Shown piece by piece: positions 41,673 through 51,290 of a DNA stretch of 64,000 nucleotides. The notes beneath the pieces are model-generated. The model had not been told where the DNA came from and did not search any database. It worked only from the letters and a program-made list of their open reading frames with translations. Position 1 is the first letter of the stretch; each line of letters starts with the position of its first letter. The DNA is from Tridacna crocea (Eukaryota > Mollusca > Bivalvia > Cardiida > Cardiidae), in contig OX031058.1 of assembly GCA_943736015.1 (NCBI GenBank), positions 19,369,001 to 19,433,000 of the forward strand. The letters run 5' to 3'. A program made the position numbers and the translations under genes.

Positions 41673-41843
41673 ACCCTTTACCAAACAATCCCAGGCTTTA
41701 ATGATTCAAAGAAAGAAACCTTTTGAAACACTTCTGAAACCAGCATTTTCTCTTTTTCCCACAAAGTTTTCTACTCTTCCAAAATCAAGTTTTGAGTCAC
41801 CTTTCCTTTGTCGTCTGAATTTTGTCACTTGGTAGAGAGTTAA
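41670..41843 (+). mobile_element. Family A element, left palindrome arm deleted
   Basis: GTAACCCTTTACCAAACAAT, TTTTGAAACACTTCTGAAAC / CAGCATTTTCTC, CCTTTGTCGTCTG and ACTTGGTAGAGAGTTAA. The join at about 41735 removes most of the first arm. Confidence 0.82.
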
Positions 41844-42057
41844 AACACAGGATTGATGCATGGCAAACAGTCTACCTTCTGTCAGAGCAGTTAGATTGAA
41901 AGATACTGGGAAATATAAGTCTTTCAAAGAACAGCAGTTTGTTAGATATTTTTGAAGCTTGTATCTGAAAAGTGTTTGATGATGGAACTTGTGATAAAAA
42001 TATATTTTGTGAAATGTCATCTTAATCAGATTATTGGTTGGCAAAGGGACTATAAAG

Positions 42058-42870
42058 GAATAGCAAAAGCATGAAATGACATGAAAAGACTGCAAAAATT
42101 ACCAAAGTTTCTATGTAGTCATTTCCTGGTTACACTCTGTAAGTAGAGAGAGAATTTGGCCGCCTATATTTTAAGTTTTTGGTGGGAAAGAAATCTCTGA
42201 TGGAAAAGGAGAAAATGCTGGTTACAAGCAATTTATCCCTTTACTACAGTGTTTTCAAAAAGCTTCTTTCTCAGGGTCATTCAAAGTTGGGATTGTGTGG
42301 TAAAGGGTTAAATATAGCTATTTATGTTGCAAAATTTACTCATTAACTTGCGAAAAGAATTTACTATTAATAACTTGGAAAAAATATTTGTTAACCTTCA
42401 CCACACAATTTGTGGTTTCATGACCCTGAGGCAGAAGCTGTTTTAACTCTTTACCGTACAATCTCGAATAGCAAAAGCATGAAATGACATAAAAAGACTA
42501 CAAAAATTACCAAAGTTTCTGTGTAGTCATTCCCTGGTTACACTCTGTAAGAGAGAATTTGGCCGCCTATATTTTAAGTTTTTGGTGGGAAAGAAAACTC
42601 TGTGGGAAAAGGGGAAAATGCTGGTTACAAGCAATTTATCCTTTTACTACAGTGTTTTCAAAAAGCTTCTTTCTCAGGGTCATTCAAAGTTGGGATTGTG
42701 TGGTAAAGGGTTTAATATCTATAGCTATTTATGTTGCAAAATTTACTCATTAACTTGCGAAAAGAATTTACTATTAATAACTTGGAAAAAGTATTTGTTA
42801 ACCTTCACCACACAATCTGTGGTTTCATGACCCTGAGGCAGAAGCTGTTTTAACTCTTTACAATACAATC
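42058..42870. repeat. 408-bp tandem duplication including an A copy
   Basis: GAATAGCAAAAGCATGAAAT occurs at 42058 and 42466, and the two units (42058-42465 and 42466-about 42870) match throughout except for scattered substitutions and a 4-base indel near 42142. Each contains a minus A right half (GAAAATGCTGGTTACAAGC ... GTGTGGTAAAGGGTT) and a plus A left end (CACCACACAAT). Confidence 0.93.
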
Positions 42871-43078
42871 CGTGCTTTTAACGACCTTGAGAAAGAAAGC
42901 TTTTGAAAACATTGTGGGAAAAGGTGAAAATGCTGGTTACCAGCATTTTCTCCTTTTCCCACAATGTTTACTATCCTTCACAAAAGAAATTTCAATGTTT
43001 AAGGCAAATTTATTTTGTTGTCTGCAAATACTCTCAATTTGGACAAGTCTAATATTTTGTTGTATGGTAAAGAGTTGA
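42850..43078 (+). mobile_element. Family A element, full length
   Basis: 229 bp, TTAACTCTTTACAATACAAT to TATGGTAAAGAGTTGA. The palindrome is nearly perfect. Its left end overlaps the end of the second 408-bp unit. Confidence 0.93.
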
Positions 43079-43370
43079 AACATTTCAGCTGGGAAAATGA
43101 GAAAAAACTCAACCTCAGCATTTTTCCTTTTCCTATTATGATTTCTACCCTTTCAAAGACAAGTTGAGCATAGGTAAAATTTTCATCTGCAATGTACATG
43201 TAACAAGCATTATTTTTCTTTTCCCACAAGGCTTTCTACTCTTTCAGACCAGATTCCATCACTAGAGCCATATTTTTTCTGTCGTCTGCCAATACTTTCA
43301 AATTTGAAAACTGTAAACACTTTTAATTTAGGGCAGTCGGAAATATATCATCATGTGCTAAAGTATTAAA
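43079..43370 (+). mobile_element. Two degenerate A fragments
   Basis: GCTGGGAAAATGAGAAAAAA / CTCAACCTCAGC, then CAAGCATTATTTTTCTTTTC / CCACAAGGC, CTGTCGTCTGCCAATACTTT. Termini lost. Confidence 0.5.
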
Positions 43371-43630
43371 TGTAATCTGTGTTGTAATGGGCTCGTGATG
43401 TTGTATCCAGTTATCAATGTTAAAGATATAATGCACTTACAAAACATCTCTTGAGCTTCATACAAGATCGGTGAAAAATGTTTTAAATGCCTCAAAAGCG
43501 ACAAAAAAAGATAGAAAATATTGAAATTTTATCAGTTATTGAAACTTTATCACAAAGTTATGAATATAAACTACTAAATGAGATTAAATTGAGAATCTGG
43601 GTGCTCCCCATCTCTCACCTAAAACTTGCA
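43371..43630. other. No recognised feature
   Basis: Single-copy-looking AT-rich stretch within the A cluster; a 62-codon frame is not recognised. Confidence 0.45.
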
Positions 43631-43864
43631 TTAACTTCTTTACCAAATGACAAACTTGTAGACAGACCAGTCTAAATTGAACCCATTTGCAGGCGACAAA
43701 ATAAATGTGACTGAAAAATTTTAATTTCATTTTGGAAGGGCAGAAAATATTGTGGAAAGGGGAGGAAATGCTGCTTACCAGCATTTTCTCCTTTTCCCAC
43801 AGTGCTTTCAAAAGGCTTCCTCCTCAGGGTTGTGAAAACCAGGGATTATGCAGTAAAGAGTTAA
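43631..43864 (-). mobile_element. Family A element, full length
   Basis: 234 bp, TTAACTTCTTTACCAAATGA to CAGTAAAGAGTTAA. Palindrome with tip GCTGCTTACCAGC. The closing TTAA is shared with the next element. Confidence 0.92.
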
Positions 43865-44082
43865 CACTGTTCCAAACAATCTGGTGTACTTACCTGAAGA
43901 AGGTTTTTGAAACATTGTTGGATTGGAAAATTATGTTGATGGCCACTAATCTTTCTACTCTCACACAGTTTGTTATCCTTCAAGTACAAATTTCATAATT
44001 TTAGCACTGTCCAATTGACACCTACATCTCTACACTCTTATAACTGGCAAGTCTAATGCTTTTTGTGGTTAAGAGTTATTGA
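43861..44082 (+). mobile_element. Family A element, diverged
   Basis: TTAACACTGTTCCAAACAAT, GAAGAAGGTTTTTGAAACAT / TGTTGG, TTTCTACTCTCACACAGT, CAAGTCTAATGC and TTGTGGTTAAGAGTTA. The palindrome has collapsed. Confidence 0.65.
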
Positions 44083-44434
44083 AATACTTCCAGCAGTTTT
44101 CCATCTTGCAATAGACTTTTATAACATTTTAGGGAAAAGAAGTTTTTGCATCTTTGTTCTGACTCTTTTCATATTCCACTTGCATATTAAATCTTAAATG
44201 TTATTATCATTACTACTAAATATTGTATTTAACATACCACTTATAGCATTATTTCAATATTATCATAGCAACCATTACAACTGCCCATGCTTTCCTTTGG
44301 TTTGTATATAGGAGTTTAACATGCATTTTAACAGCTTAATTCATATCATGGTGACCATGCAGTGATGTTTCCTGGCTTTGCTTTTTCACACCAGTACTGA
44401 CACAACTTTCTTTCCAAAGCTACTGACTATTTTT
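44083..44434. other. Unassigned, with a SINE-like piece at its end
   Basis: CAACTTTCTTTCCAAAGC / TACTGACTA (44402-44430) resembles 48825-48848 of the SINE-like unit at 48772. It is cut by the E element. Confidence 0.4.
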
Positions 44435-45154
44435 GTGGTATTTGTCGAAGACAATACCACTATGAGTTCAAGATTGAAATTTGATAACCATGTATCTTAT
44501 TTTGTGCAAAGCCGAAGGAAATAAACCCACTTAAACTCATTTTTTCTCAGGCAAATGAGTTTTACAGTGGCACTCCGATATATAATTTGAAATGTTATAT
44601 CAAAATATATTGGGCGAGGCCATTGATCGTTAAGATACTTATTTTTGATTGAAAATAGCTTCTCTCGCTCATAGCCTTTTATTGGCGCAATGATACAAAT
44701 TTGCCTACTGACCCTGGTTTTTTTGTTCCAAAACCAATTCGTTCCATGGCTTGTTTGTCCTATGATTGCACGCTACTCCATTTGATTGCTCATGAATATT
44801 TATAGATCGAGGTAATTGATTGTATATTGGAAATTAAATGTAAAAGGCTAGAGATATTTCAAAATTATAGTTTTCAGGAACAAACTTAATTCTGTTCGAT
44901 ATATCAATAGGATTTTTCTCTCTATTCTTCATGCATCCTACTGTCAAGGGGCGTTACTCCTGCTTCCTCCTAATGATCAAAGGGAGACCACTTATACCAA
45001 AATTAAACCAAACTTTGTCACGATTACTCTCCCTTCAACCGAAAAGGTATTCATTTGCTTAGTGGGTTGACTTTTAAGCCAATGTTTGAACAATATGTCT
45101 CTGTTTCTTTCAAACTATTAATTCCACACAATGGGTTTCCTTGACAAATACCAC
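44435..45154 (+). mobile_element. Family E element, copy 3 (long form)
   Basis: 720 bp from GTGGTATTTGTCGAAGACAA to CTTGACAAATACCAC. It matches 27566-28142 except for about 135 extra bases (about 44882-45020: GGAACAAACTTAATTCTG ... GTCACGATTAC). Copies 1 and 2 lack these, so there are at least two E subtypes. Confidence 0.85.
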
Positions 45155-45235
45155 TTCAGTGTACTCAACGCTTTGATTCTCACTTGCATCAGAGGTGAGA
45201 AGTGAAAAAATCGCTGAAAAGAAAGTTTGCCGCAA

Positions 45236-45303
45236 TTGGGTACCAAACCCACATTCTACAGGTCATGAGTCAAATACATAACCACTGATCTATCCATCTG
45301 GGC
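45236..45303 (-). repeat. tRNA-derived SINE head
   Basis: Read on the minus strand, GCCCAGATGGATAGATCAGT / GGTTATG (A-box-like) and GTGGGTTTGGTACCC (B-box-like) have tRNA spacing. No intact acceptor stem or CCA end, so not a tRNA gene. Confidence 0.5.
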
Positions 45304-45540
45304 TTCATGCTTTCCTAGAGTTTCTTTGACTTTACTTTGCAGAAAATTAATACTGAGCCACTGAATCCTTTTCCACATAACTGTCATTGAAACAATAGAT
45401 ACTGATGAGATATGAAAGAATCCTGTCTCAATGACTATCATCAGTCAGCAGAAAAAAAAATGGCCAAGCTTTGGATTCAAACCACTGACCCCCTTGTTTT
45501 CAAGACATGCATGCTACCAGCTGCTTGGGCTTGGTTCATT
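45304..45540 (-). repeat. SINE-like unit with tRNA-like head
   Basis: Minus strand: GCAGCTGGTAGCATGCATGT (A-box-like) and GTCAGTGGTTTGAATCC (B-box-like) at about 45467-45530. The body (CTCAATGACTATCATCA at 45428-45444, CTTTCCTAGAGTTTC near 45310) matches 48772-48997. Confidence 0.55.
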
Positions 45541-45545
45541 TTTCA

Positions 45546-45876
45546 GAGCTCCAGATTTAAGGGGGAGTGATGATATTCTAATATCCATTATTATACCCAC
45601 ACAAAACAAATGTTTTTGGGGGGTACTTGAATCAGCCTGTCTCTGTGTGTCCGTCCATCCGTGTGTCCATCTGTACAAAATACTGTCAAAGTGTGGGCGT
45701 GGGGGGTGGGGGGGGAGTAAAGTCACATTCAGTGACAGCTCTCGTTTCTCTTTGAAACCATATGTTGTAGGTACTTATTAGAATCGTCTCCTAATGAGTA
45801 CCCACAACATAGGTTTTAGTAGAGTACAAATATGTTAAATTTTTTAAATGAAAATCACTCCCTCCATCTGCAGCTT
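45546..45876. mobile_element. Family H foldback element, copy 4, with inserted sequence
   Basis: GAGCTCCAGATTTAAGGGGG ... CATATGTTGTAGGTACTTAT / TAGAATCGTCTCCTAATGAG / TACCCACAACATAGG ... AATCACTCCCTCCATCTGCA. About 140 bases (GTGTCCGTCCATCCGTGTG and a G-rich GGGGGGTGGGGGGGAG) lie in the left side. Confidence 0.7.
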
Positions 45877-46145
45877 TGATTATTTTATTTTCACAGGCAT
45901 CGGTTGTATATTTATTTCACAGGATAATGGGTGAAATCTCTCCCTCAAGGGAATGCCTTTTCACACCTCTTAACCCATTGCAATAAAATGGCGTGCTTAA
46001 TCATGAAGAGGAGTATTTATTCTAAAAACAGTATGGAAAAAGAAGAAAGAGATGCCCTTTCACACACACATTGGATCTTGCGTTGAGCCTCAATGTAATT
46101 AGTTGTCTGCAACAGCATTCAAATTGTAAGAGTTTTCAGACTTTG

Positions 46146-46337
46146 GTGTGTTGTAAATGATTAAATCAGAGGATAAAATTTTAGACTTGCCTAGTGTGTT
46201 GTAAATTATTAAATCAGAGGATACAATTTTAGACTTGCCTAGTGTGTTGTAAATTATTAAATCAGAGGATAAAATTTTAGACTTGCCTGGTGTGTTGTAA
46301 ATTATTAAATCGGAGGATAAAATTTTAGACTTGCCTA
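46146..46337. repeat. 48-bp tandem repeat, four copies
   Basis: GTGTGTTGTAAATTATTAAA units start at 46146, 46194, 46242 and 46290, each ending TTTTAGACTTGCCT. The unit derives from the left end of an A element (AAAATTTTAGACTTG). As 48 is a multiple of three, the minus strand shows an 87-codon frame with a 16-residue repeat. That frame is an artefact. Confidence 0.95.
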
Positions 46338-46523
46338 TATTTAAAGCATTTTCAGACAACAAATTAGATACAGATCCAATTATTTATTTGTCTTCGGTAG
46401 GCTAGAAAACATTGCTAAAGTGAAGGGAAGATGGTGGTAACCAGCATTTCTCCTTTTTCCACAGAGTTTTCAAAAGCTTTTACACATGGTAGTAAAGTAT
46501 TGGATTGTTTGGTAAAGGGTTGA
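46338..46523 (-). mobile_element. Family A element with expanded left end
   Basis: AAAGCATTTTCAGACAACAA, GGCTAGAAAACATTGC, GATGGTGGTAACCAGCATTT / CTCC and GTTTGGTAAAGGGTTGA in minus order. Its left terminus is replaced by the 48-bp array. Confidence 0.8.
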
Positions 46524-46699
46524 TATGAGGTAACTTTCACCCATGATGCACCTTGATGCTACAAAATCAGATAATGTCAACAACGACACAAATTAACCCC
46601 TTGGGAATGCAAATATAATGAACCTTCAGTCAACTGAAAAGGCCCACATGATGTAATAACCACACTCATTACACAGTAAAGTTCTCTGAATGACATATC

Positions 46700-46772
46700 T
46701 CTGGACAATAAAGATAGATGATCACACTGCATGTTTTGTTCAATCTGATCTTGGTTCTGCAGTGTCTAGAAA
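46700..46772. repeat. Family F palindrome, diverged
   Basis: TGGACAATAAAGATAGATGA / TCACACTGCATGTTTTGTTC / AATCTGATCTTGGTTCTGCA / GTGTC. Confidence 0.6.
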
Positions 46773-47167
46773 GGCACCTTGAAGTTCCCGTTAAGGCACT
46801 TTAATGTTGCTATTAGCATACTCGTGTTAAAATACACATATGTTTTACGAGCCTTGAAATTACTTTTGCAGAACAATTAATGTCACCCAAGGGCACCATA
46901 GATTGAATATTTATCACTTTTACTGTCTGTTTCAATTAGCTTTTCTTACTCTTTCACAAAGGAGTTGCAGGTAAAAGTATTTAAACATGTAGGTATTGAA
47001 AACATTGCAATAAATGGTAAAAATACTCTTAAAGGCGATTTATGTCTCTATGAGTATAATGGCAAATTGAAATGTTGCTTTTGTCTATTGCCTTAGCAGA
47101 TTGCTTCTCGTTCAACAAATTTGTATTTTGTAATTTTGTTTATGTGGGGAAGCAAGCCATGGCATTT
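46773..47167. other. Unassigned, possible decayed A copy
   Basis: TATTGAAAACATTGCAATAA (46996-47015) with CTTTCACAAAGGAG upstream hints at a ruined A element. Confidence 0.35.
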
Positions 47168-47260
47168 AGCTGAGCTGTGTAGCTCTGTTGCTAGTGTACA
47201 GGACTAAAAACTAGGACCTGCTGGTTGGAATCATGCCAGCAATGCCAACCTTTTTCCGAG
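47168..47260 (+). repeat. tRNA-derived SINE-like head
   Basis: GTAGCTCTGTTGCTAGTG resembles an A-box and GCTGGTTGGAATCATGCC a B-box, about 35 bases apart, with GGACTAAAAACTAGG between them as an anticodon-arm remnant. Not an intact tRNA. Confidence 0.45.
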
Positions 47261-47471
47261 GATCGCTGATGGTCATTGCCACAGGAGCAATTTCTCTCCC
47301 AACACTGAAAATTGTTGTGTGGGAAAATGGCCAGAGGTTTGTGAAGATTCTGTGTTAGTATTGGTAAAAAACTTAACAGAAGCATGGATAGGTGCTATGG
47401 CATCTGAAATGATGTTGAAAACAGGACTGAACACCATACTGTTGACAAGTAGCAATCAAAGGATGTTGCTC

Positions 47472-47656
47472 TCAACTCTTTTCCGAACGACATTCTGTTA
47501 GACTGGTCCAAATTGGAAGCATTTGCAGATATGACAAAATAAAAGTGACTGAAAATTTGAAATTTGTTTATCAGCATTTTCGCCATTTCCCACAATGTTT
47601 TCTGAAGGCTTCATTATCAGGGTCGTCAAAAGTAGGGATTGTGTGATAATGGGTGA
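47472..47656 (-). mobile_element. Family A element, left palindrome arm deleted
   Basis: TCAACTCTTTTCCGAACGAC, AAAAGTGACTGAAAATTTGA / AATTTGTTT joined directly to ATCAGCATTTTCGCC. Right end GTGTGATAATGGGTGAA. Confidence 0.85.
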
Positions 47657-47704
47657 AACAGAAACACCCATATCACCTGTATAAATATATTTTCCATTTT
47701 TTGC

Positions 47705-47838
47705 TTGTCTCCTTTTCCCACAATGCTTTCTACCTTTCACAAAACAAATTTTAGATTTTCGGTCACTTTTACTTTGTCGTCTGCAAATGCGTTCGATTTG
47801 GACAAACCTAAAATTTTGTTGTTTGGTAATGAGTAAAG
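47705..47838 (+). mobile_element. Family A right half
   Basis: Begins in the right arm (GTCTCCTTTTCCCACAATGC) and continues TTTGTCGTCTGCAAATGCG to TTTGGTAATGAGTAA. The left half is missing. Confidence 0.82.
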
Positions 47839-47839
47839 A

Positions 47840-48202
47840 CTAGATGTTGTGGGGAAACTTAGGGAAAGGGCAGTTTAACAGTATTTTTACCATTTCTTAT
47901 ATTGTTTTCTATCCATTGAAAGAAAGACTGAAAAATGATACATCCTATCATTAATTTTGAGCCTCAATGACTTTGTGGTCAGAAAAATGCTTTTATTTAT
48001 GGTCGGCAAATGCTTTCATTTATGGACATTTCAAAACATTGTCCTCTCACCTTCAGAGTTCTAACAATTGAGATAAAGAAACCTTTAAAAACATTGTAGG
48101 AAAAGTATTTAATGCTGGAAACCTTTCTACTCTTTGAAGAACAAATTTCTTGTTTGAATACCAATTAATTTGTCATCAGGGATTGCTCTTAATTTAACGT
48201 GT
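47840..48202 (+). mobile_element. Two degenerate A copies
   Basis: GTTGTGGGGAAACTTAGGG ... TATTGTTTTCTATCC, GGTCGGCAAATGCTTTC. Then AAAACATTGTAGGAAAAGTA / TTTAATGCTGG, CTTTCTACTCTTTG, TTTGTCATCAGGGATTGC. Confidence 0.55.
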
Positions 48203-48426
48203 TTCTAAACAAATTTTAGACATGCGCAACTGGAAAGCATTTACAGACACCAAACTAAAGGTGGGTGAAATGGCAAGATTTGCCTTTCAAGATTTGTCTT
48301 TGAAAGATTAGAAAACTTTGTGGGAAAGGGAGAAAATGCTGGAAACAGCATTTTCTCCTTTTTCCCACAATGTTTTCAAAAGGCTCCTATCCCAAGTTAT
48401 AAGCAGGACTGTTTGGTAAAGAGTTA
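48201..48426 (-). mobile_element. Family A element, near full length
   Basis: TTTCTAAACAAATTTTAGAC to GTTTGGTAAAGAGTTAA. The palindrome tip is shortened (GCTGGAAACAGC) but remains symmetric. An extra AAGATTTGTCTTTGAAAG duplication lies upstream. Confidence 0.87.
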
Positions 48427-48771
48427 AAAAAGGCTATAACTTTGTTGGTAGGTAGAGTTAATTACCTGTAGGTAATTTCCGTTACATAACCAAGCAAAGA
48501 TGGTTGTTTGATAATGAGTACATAGTTTTTATATTCAAGTCTAACTGCCATGAAATTGACACAAAATGAGTGATGGTAAAAACATATTAGCAGCAGAAAT
48601 TTCCTTGCCTTTGATTCAATGTTCTCTTCCAATGACTGATGCTGGTTACTGCGTTACTAGTCAAAAAATCCAGGATTTGTTGATATTTGAAGCATTTGAT
48701 TGATTGCATCGGGTGTTGAACACCACTTTCAACATTATGTCAAGTATATCACAGTGGCAAGTGCACCTTTA
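48427..48771. other. No recognised feature
   Basis: AATTACCTGTAGGTAATT (48460-48477) is a small palindrome. Nothing else seen. Confidence 0.45.
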
Positions 48772-48997
48772 AATTCATGCTTTCCTGAGTCTCTTTTACC
48801 AGTAGTCCAGTGCTCCATACAATTTTTCTTTCCAAGCCACTAGCTGCTTTCCCACATAGCCATTGTTGAGGTAATGGTCTGTGTAAGGAGAGGAATGAAT
48901 CCTGCCTCAATGACTATCATCAATCCGTGGTAGAAAATTGGCCCAGCCAGGGATGTAACCCATGACTTCCTGTTCTAAAGTCCTGCACACCACAAAC
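48772..48997 (-). repeat. SINE-like unit, second copy
   Basis: CTTTCCTGAGTCTCTTTTAC, TCCTGCCTCAATGACTATCA and the minus-strand head GTCATGGGTTACATCCC parallel 45304-45540 over about 220 bp. Confidence 0.6.
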
Positions 48998-48999
48998 AG

Positions 49000-49120
49000 T
49001 GTGGAAAGCATTTGGAGAAATAGGAAAATGTTTGTTACCAGCAGTTTCTTCTATACCCACTGGCATTTTCATGCCTACAAGCATTTTAAAACCTTCTTGA
49101 TGTGATGGAAAAATTGAATG
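49000..49120. mobile_element. Ruined A palindrome
   Basis: GGAAAGCATTTGGAGAAATA / GGAAAATG, TGTTACCAGCAGTTTCTTC, CCCACTGGCATTTTC. Order fits A, no termini. Confidence 0.4.
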
Positions 49121-49124
49121 TGAT

Positions 49125-49205
49125 GTGCTTGGTTGTGAGAAAAAGTGTCAGTCTCATAAACAAAAGGTCCCCAGTTTGAAACCTGGGAATGGGTGTCAAC
49201 TTTGG
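49125..49205 (+). repeat. tRNA-like fragment
   Basis: GTCCCCAGTTTGAAACCTGG (49168-49187) is B-box-like and GGTTGTGAGAAAAAGTG may be a decayed A-box. The 92-codon frame over it has no recognisable homology. Confidence 0.35.
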
Positions 49206-49569
49206 GTTTTTCATTGGTCCACATATTTCGGCGCAAGTACAGATGTAGTTCCCATGAAGCAGAATCAAGAGATTAGAAAAAGTTGTAAGAGCTTCTTTCT
49301 CAATCGATGTAAAATATATACAAGTGAAATATTATATGAGCCGCACCAATACTTTTCATTGGTATGGCATGCCACACCAATAAAATTGGCTCATGCGGTA
49401 TGATGCCACACCAATGAAATGATGCCGCAGACCCCTAGCATAGCTTTGCCCTGTTGGCGCTCACATTCACTTCTTGGGGCTCAATTTTGCTGCACCAATT
49501 CAAATAACATGGCTACGGCTCTTATGAGTGATATATCGTAGCCCTGTATCAAACAGTCTTTCTTTTTTT
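49206..49569. other. Short repeats CCACACCAAT
   Basis: CACACCAATAAAATTGG, CACACCAATGAAATG and CGCACCAATAC with mirrored CATTGGTATGGCATGCCA (49358-49375) form a small cluster of direct and inverted words. Confidence 0.45.
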
Positions 49570-49690
49570 ACCCTTTACCATATATTTTTACCCTTTATAC
49601 CAACATTTGATTATCTAAAAAAAGAAAGACTTCTAAAAACATTTTGGAAAAGGAGACCACCATTGGTCATGAAAACAATTTTGCTGTCTT
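49570..49690 (+). mobile_element. Family A left half, degenerate
   Basis: CCCTTTACCATATATTTTTA / CCCTTTATACC (two end-like motifs), AAGACTTCTAAAAACATTTT / GGAAAAGGAG. Breaks in the palindrome. Confidence 0.5.
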
Positions 49691-49745
49691 GCAACAAGTA
49701 GGAATGTTTCATTTTCTTTGTTTGCATATAATTTTAGCATCGCAT

Positions 49746-49975
49746 TTAACCCTTTACTCCATAGATACTCAGTTTGACGTATCAACAACAGACAGCTTTT
49801 GAAAACATTGTGGGAAAAGGAGAAATTACTCGTAAAGAGCAATTTCTCCTTTTCCCACAATGTTCTCTGCTCAATCAGATATTTGTATCCTCATTTGTCC
49901 ATATTTTTTGACATCATATCTTTATTTGCTGCTGAAACGGTAGAGCCTCAAATTGGCATATCAGGTCAAGGGTTA
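49746..49975 (+). mobile_element. Subfamily D element, full length
   Basis: 230 bp, TTAACCCTTTACTCCATAGA to AGGTCAAGGGTTAA. Outer arms are the A type (ACATTGTGGGAAAAGGAG); tip AAATTACTCG-TAA-AGAGCAATTT. Left inner sequence ATAGATACTCA is shared with 39002. Confidence 0.9.
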
Positions 49976-50146
49976 ATAAAGGTTTTTTTTTTCTCTTTAA
50001 AAGAGACCTATTACTTGTTGCAGAATGGGCATCATCATGTAGATAACTCTTTTGTAATGGTTTGAATTGTCAGATTTATTTTTGTGTGCTCTCAGAATTA
50101 TATTAGTTCTAAAGTGTATTGCGTTTCTCTGCTCTGCGACTTCTAC

Positions 50147-50375
50147 TTAACTCTTAACCGCACAATCCCGACTATTGACGACCCTGAGATGGACAGCCTT
50201 TGAAAACATTGTGGGAAAAGGAGAAAATGCTGAAAACCAGCATTTTCTCCTTTTCCCACAATGTTATTTTACCCTTTCCAAATCAATTTTCAATTTTTGA
50301 TTCACACTTATTTTGTTGTCTGCAAATGCTTTCAATTTTGACAAGTCCAAAATTTTGTTGTTTGGTAAAGAGTTA
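50147..50375 (+). mobile_element. Family A element, full length
   Basis: 229 bp, TTAACTCTTAACCGCACAAT to TTTGGTAAAGAGTTAA. Palindrome intact apart from tip GCTGAAAACCAGC. Confidence 0.95.
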
Positions 50376-50408
50376 AAGGTGACTTTCCACTCTGCTCAGT
50401 TGAAAGTG

Positions 50409-50552
50409 TTAACCCTTTACCAGCTCCTTTTCCCACAATGTTTTCTACTCCCCTGGAACAATTCTAAATTTTTTGAGTCACATTAATTTTGTCATCTGCA
50501 AGTGCTTTCAATATGGACCAGTCTAAAATTTTGCCATTTGGTAAAGGGTTTA
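50409..50552 (+). mobile_element. Family A element, half deleted
   Basis: TTAACCCTTTACCA is joined directly to GCTCCTTTTCCCACAATG. The left half and first arm are gone, while both terminal repeats remain. 144 bp. Confidence 0.92.
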
Positions 50553-50559
50553 GTCCCTG

Positions 50560-50668
50560 TCCTCTTTCAAAGATAGATGCTATCATTTCAGTTACATTTA
50601 GTTTGTCATCTGCAAATGCTTTCAATTTGGTTACATGTAAGTCTTAAATTTTGTCGCCAAGAAAAGAG
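50560..50668 (+). mobile_element. Family A right part
   Basis: CAGTTACATTTAGTTTGTCA / TCTGCAAATGC, TTAAATTTTGTCGCCAAG / AAAAG. Lacks palindrome and left half. Confidence 0.75.
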
Positions 50669-50772
50669 GAAAAAATAATGTAAGGAATAATTTCACTTGG
50701 TCTGCCATGCTAATCAACGAGATTTTCCTTGTTGTTGCTTGCTCCAGTAGGTTACAACTTCCATAACTTTTC

Positions 50773-50999
50773 GTAACCCTTTGCCACACAATGACGACTT
50801 TTGACGACCCCGAAAGAGAAGGCTTCAGAAAACATTGTGGGGAAAAAGGAGAAAATGGTGGTAACCAGCATTTTCTCCTTTTCCCAAAATGTTTTCTATC
50901 CTTCCCATAGCAAATTTTGACTTTTCATTCACATTTAGTCGCCTGCAAATTCTCTCAGTTTGGACCAGTCCAAATATTTGTTGTTTGGTAAAGAGTTAA
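50773..50999 (+). mobile_element. Family A element, full length
   Basis: 227 bp, GTAACCCTTTGCCACACAAT to TTTGGTAAAGAGTTAA. Palindrome with CATTGTGGGGAAAAAGG / CCTTTTCCCAAAATG. Confidence 0.94.
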
Positions 51000-51094
51000 G
51001 TTTGATTAAGAACTTTTCTTTTCATGGTCAAAGCTGAATATTGCCCAAGAAATCTTCATGCCAGATCTTGGAGACCTTTTAGTTGAGCTGTTTC

Positions 51095-51290
51095 AGTATC
51101 CTTTTCCCCACTAAAATTTTAGACATGTTCAAACTGAGAGCATTTTGCTTCAAGTATTGCACTAACTTTGGAATTGAAAGGGTAGATAAACATTCTGGTG
51201 AAAGGAAAAAATCATGTGCCCAAGTTTTCCATAATGTTTTCAAAAGCTTTCTCTGTCAAGGTTGTTAAACACAGATTGTTTGGCAAAGGT
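51095..51290 (-). mobile_element. Family A element, degenerate
   Basis: ACTAAAATTTTAGACATGTT, AAGGGTAGATAAACATTCTG, CATAATGTTTTCAAAAGC and TTGTTTGGCAAAGGTTTA in minus order; palindrome tip deleted. Confidence 0.75.

Noticed and set aside
45236-45303. Functional tRNA gene
   Set aside because: A- and B-box-like motifs are present, but the acceptor stem does not pair and no terminator follows. It fits a SINE head.
46099-46362. Repeat protein with 16-residue units on the minus strand
   Set aside because: It is the translation of a 48-bp minisatellite derived from a transposon end.
49358-49435. Family of CCACACCAAT repeats as a mobile element
   Set aside because: Only a few short words with no ends or further copies seen.
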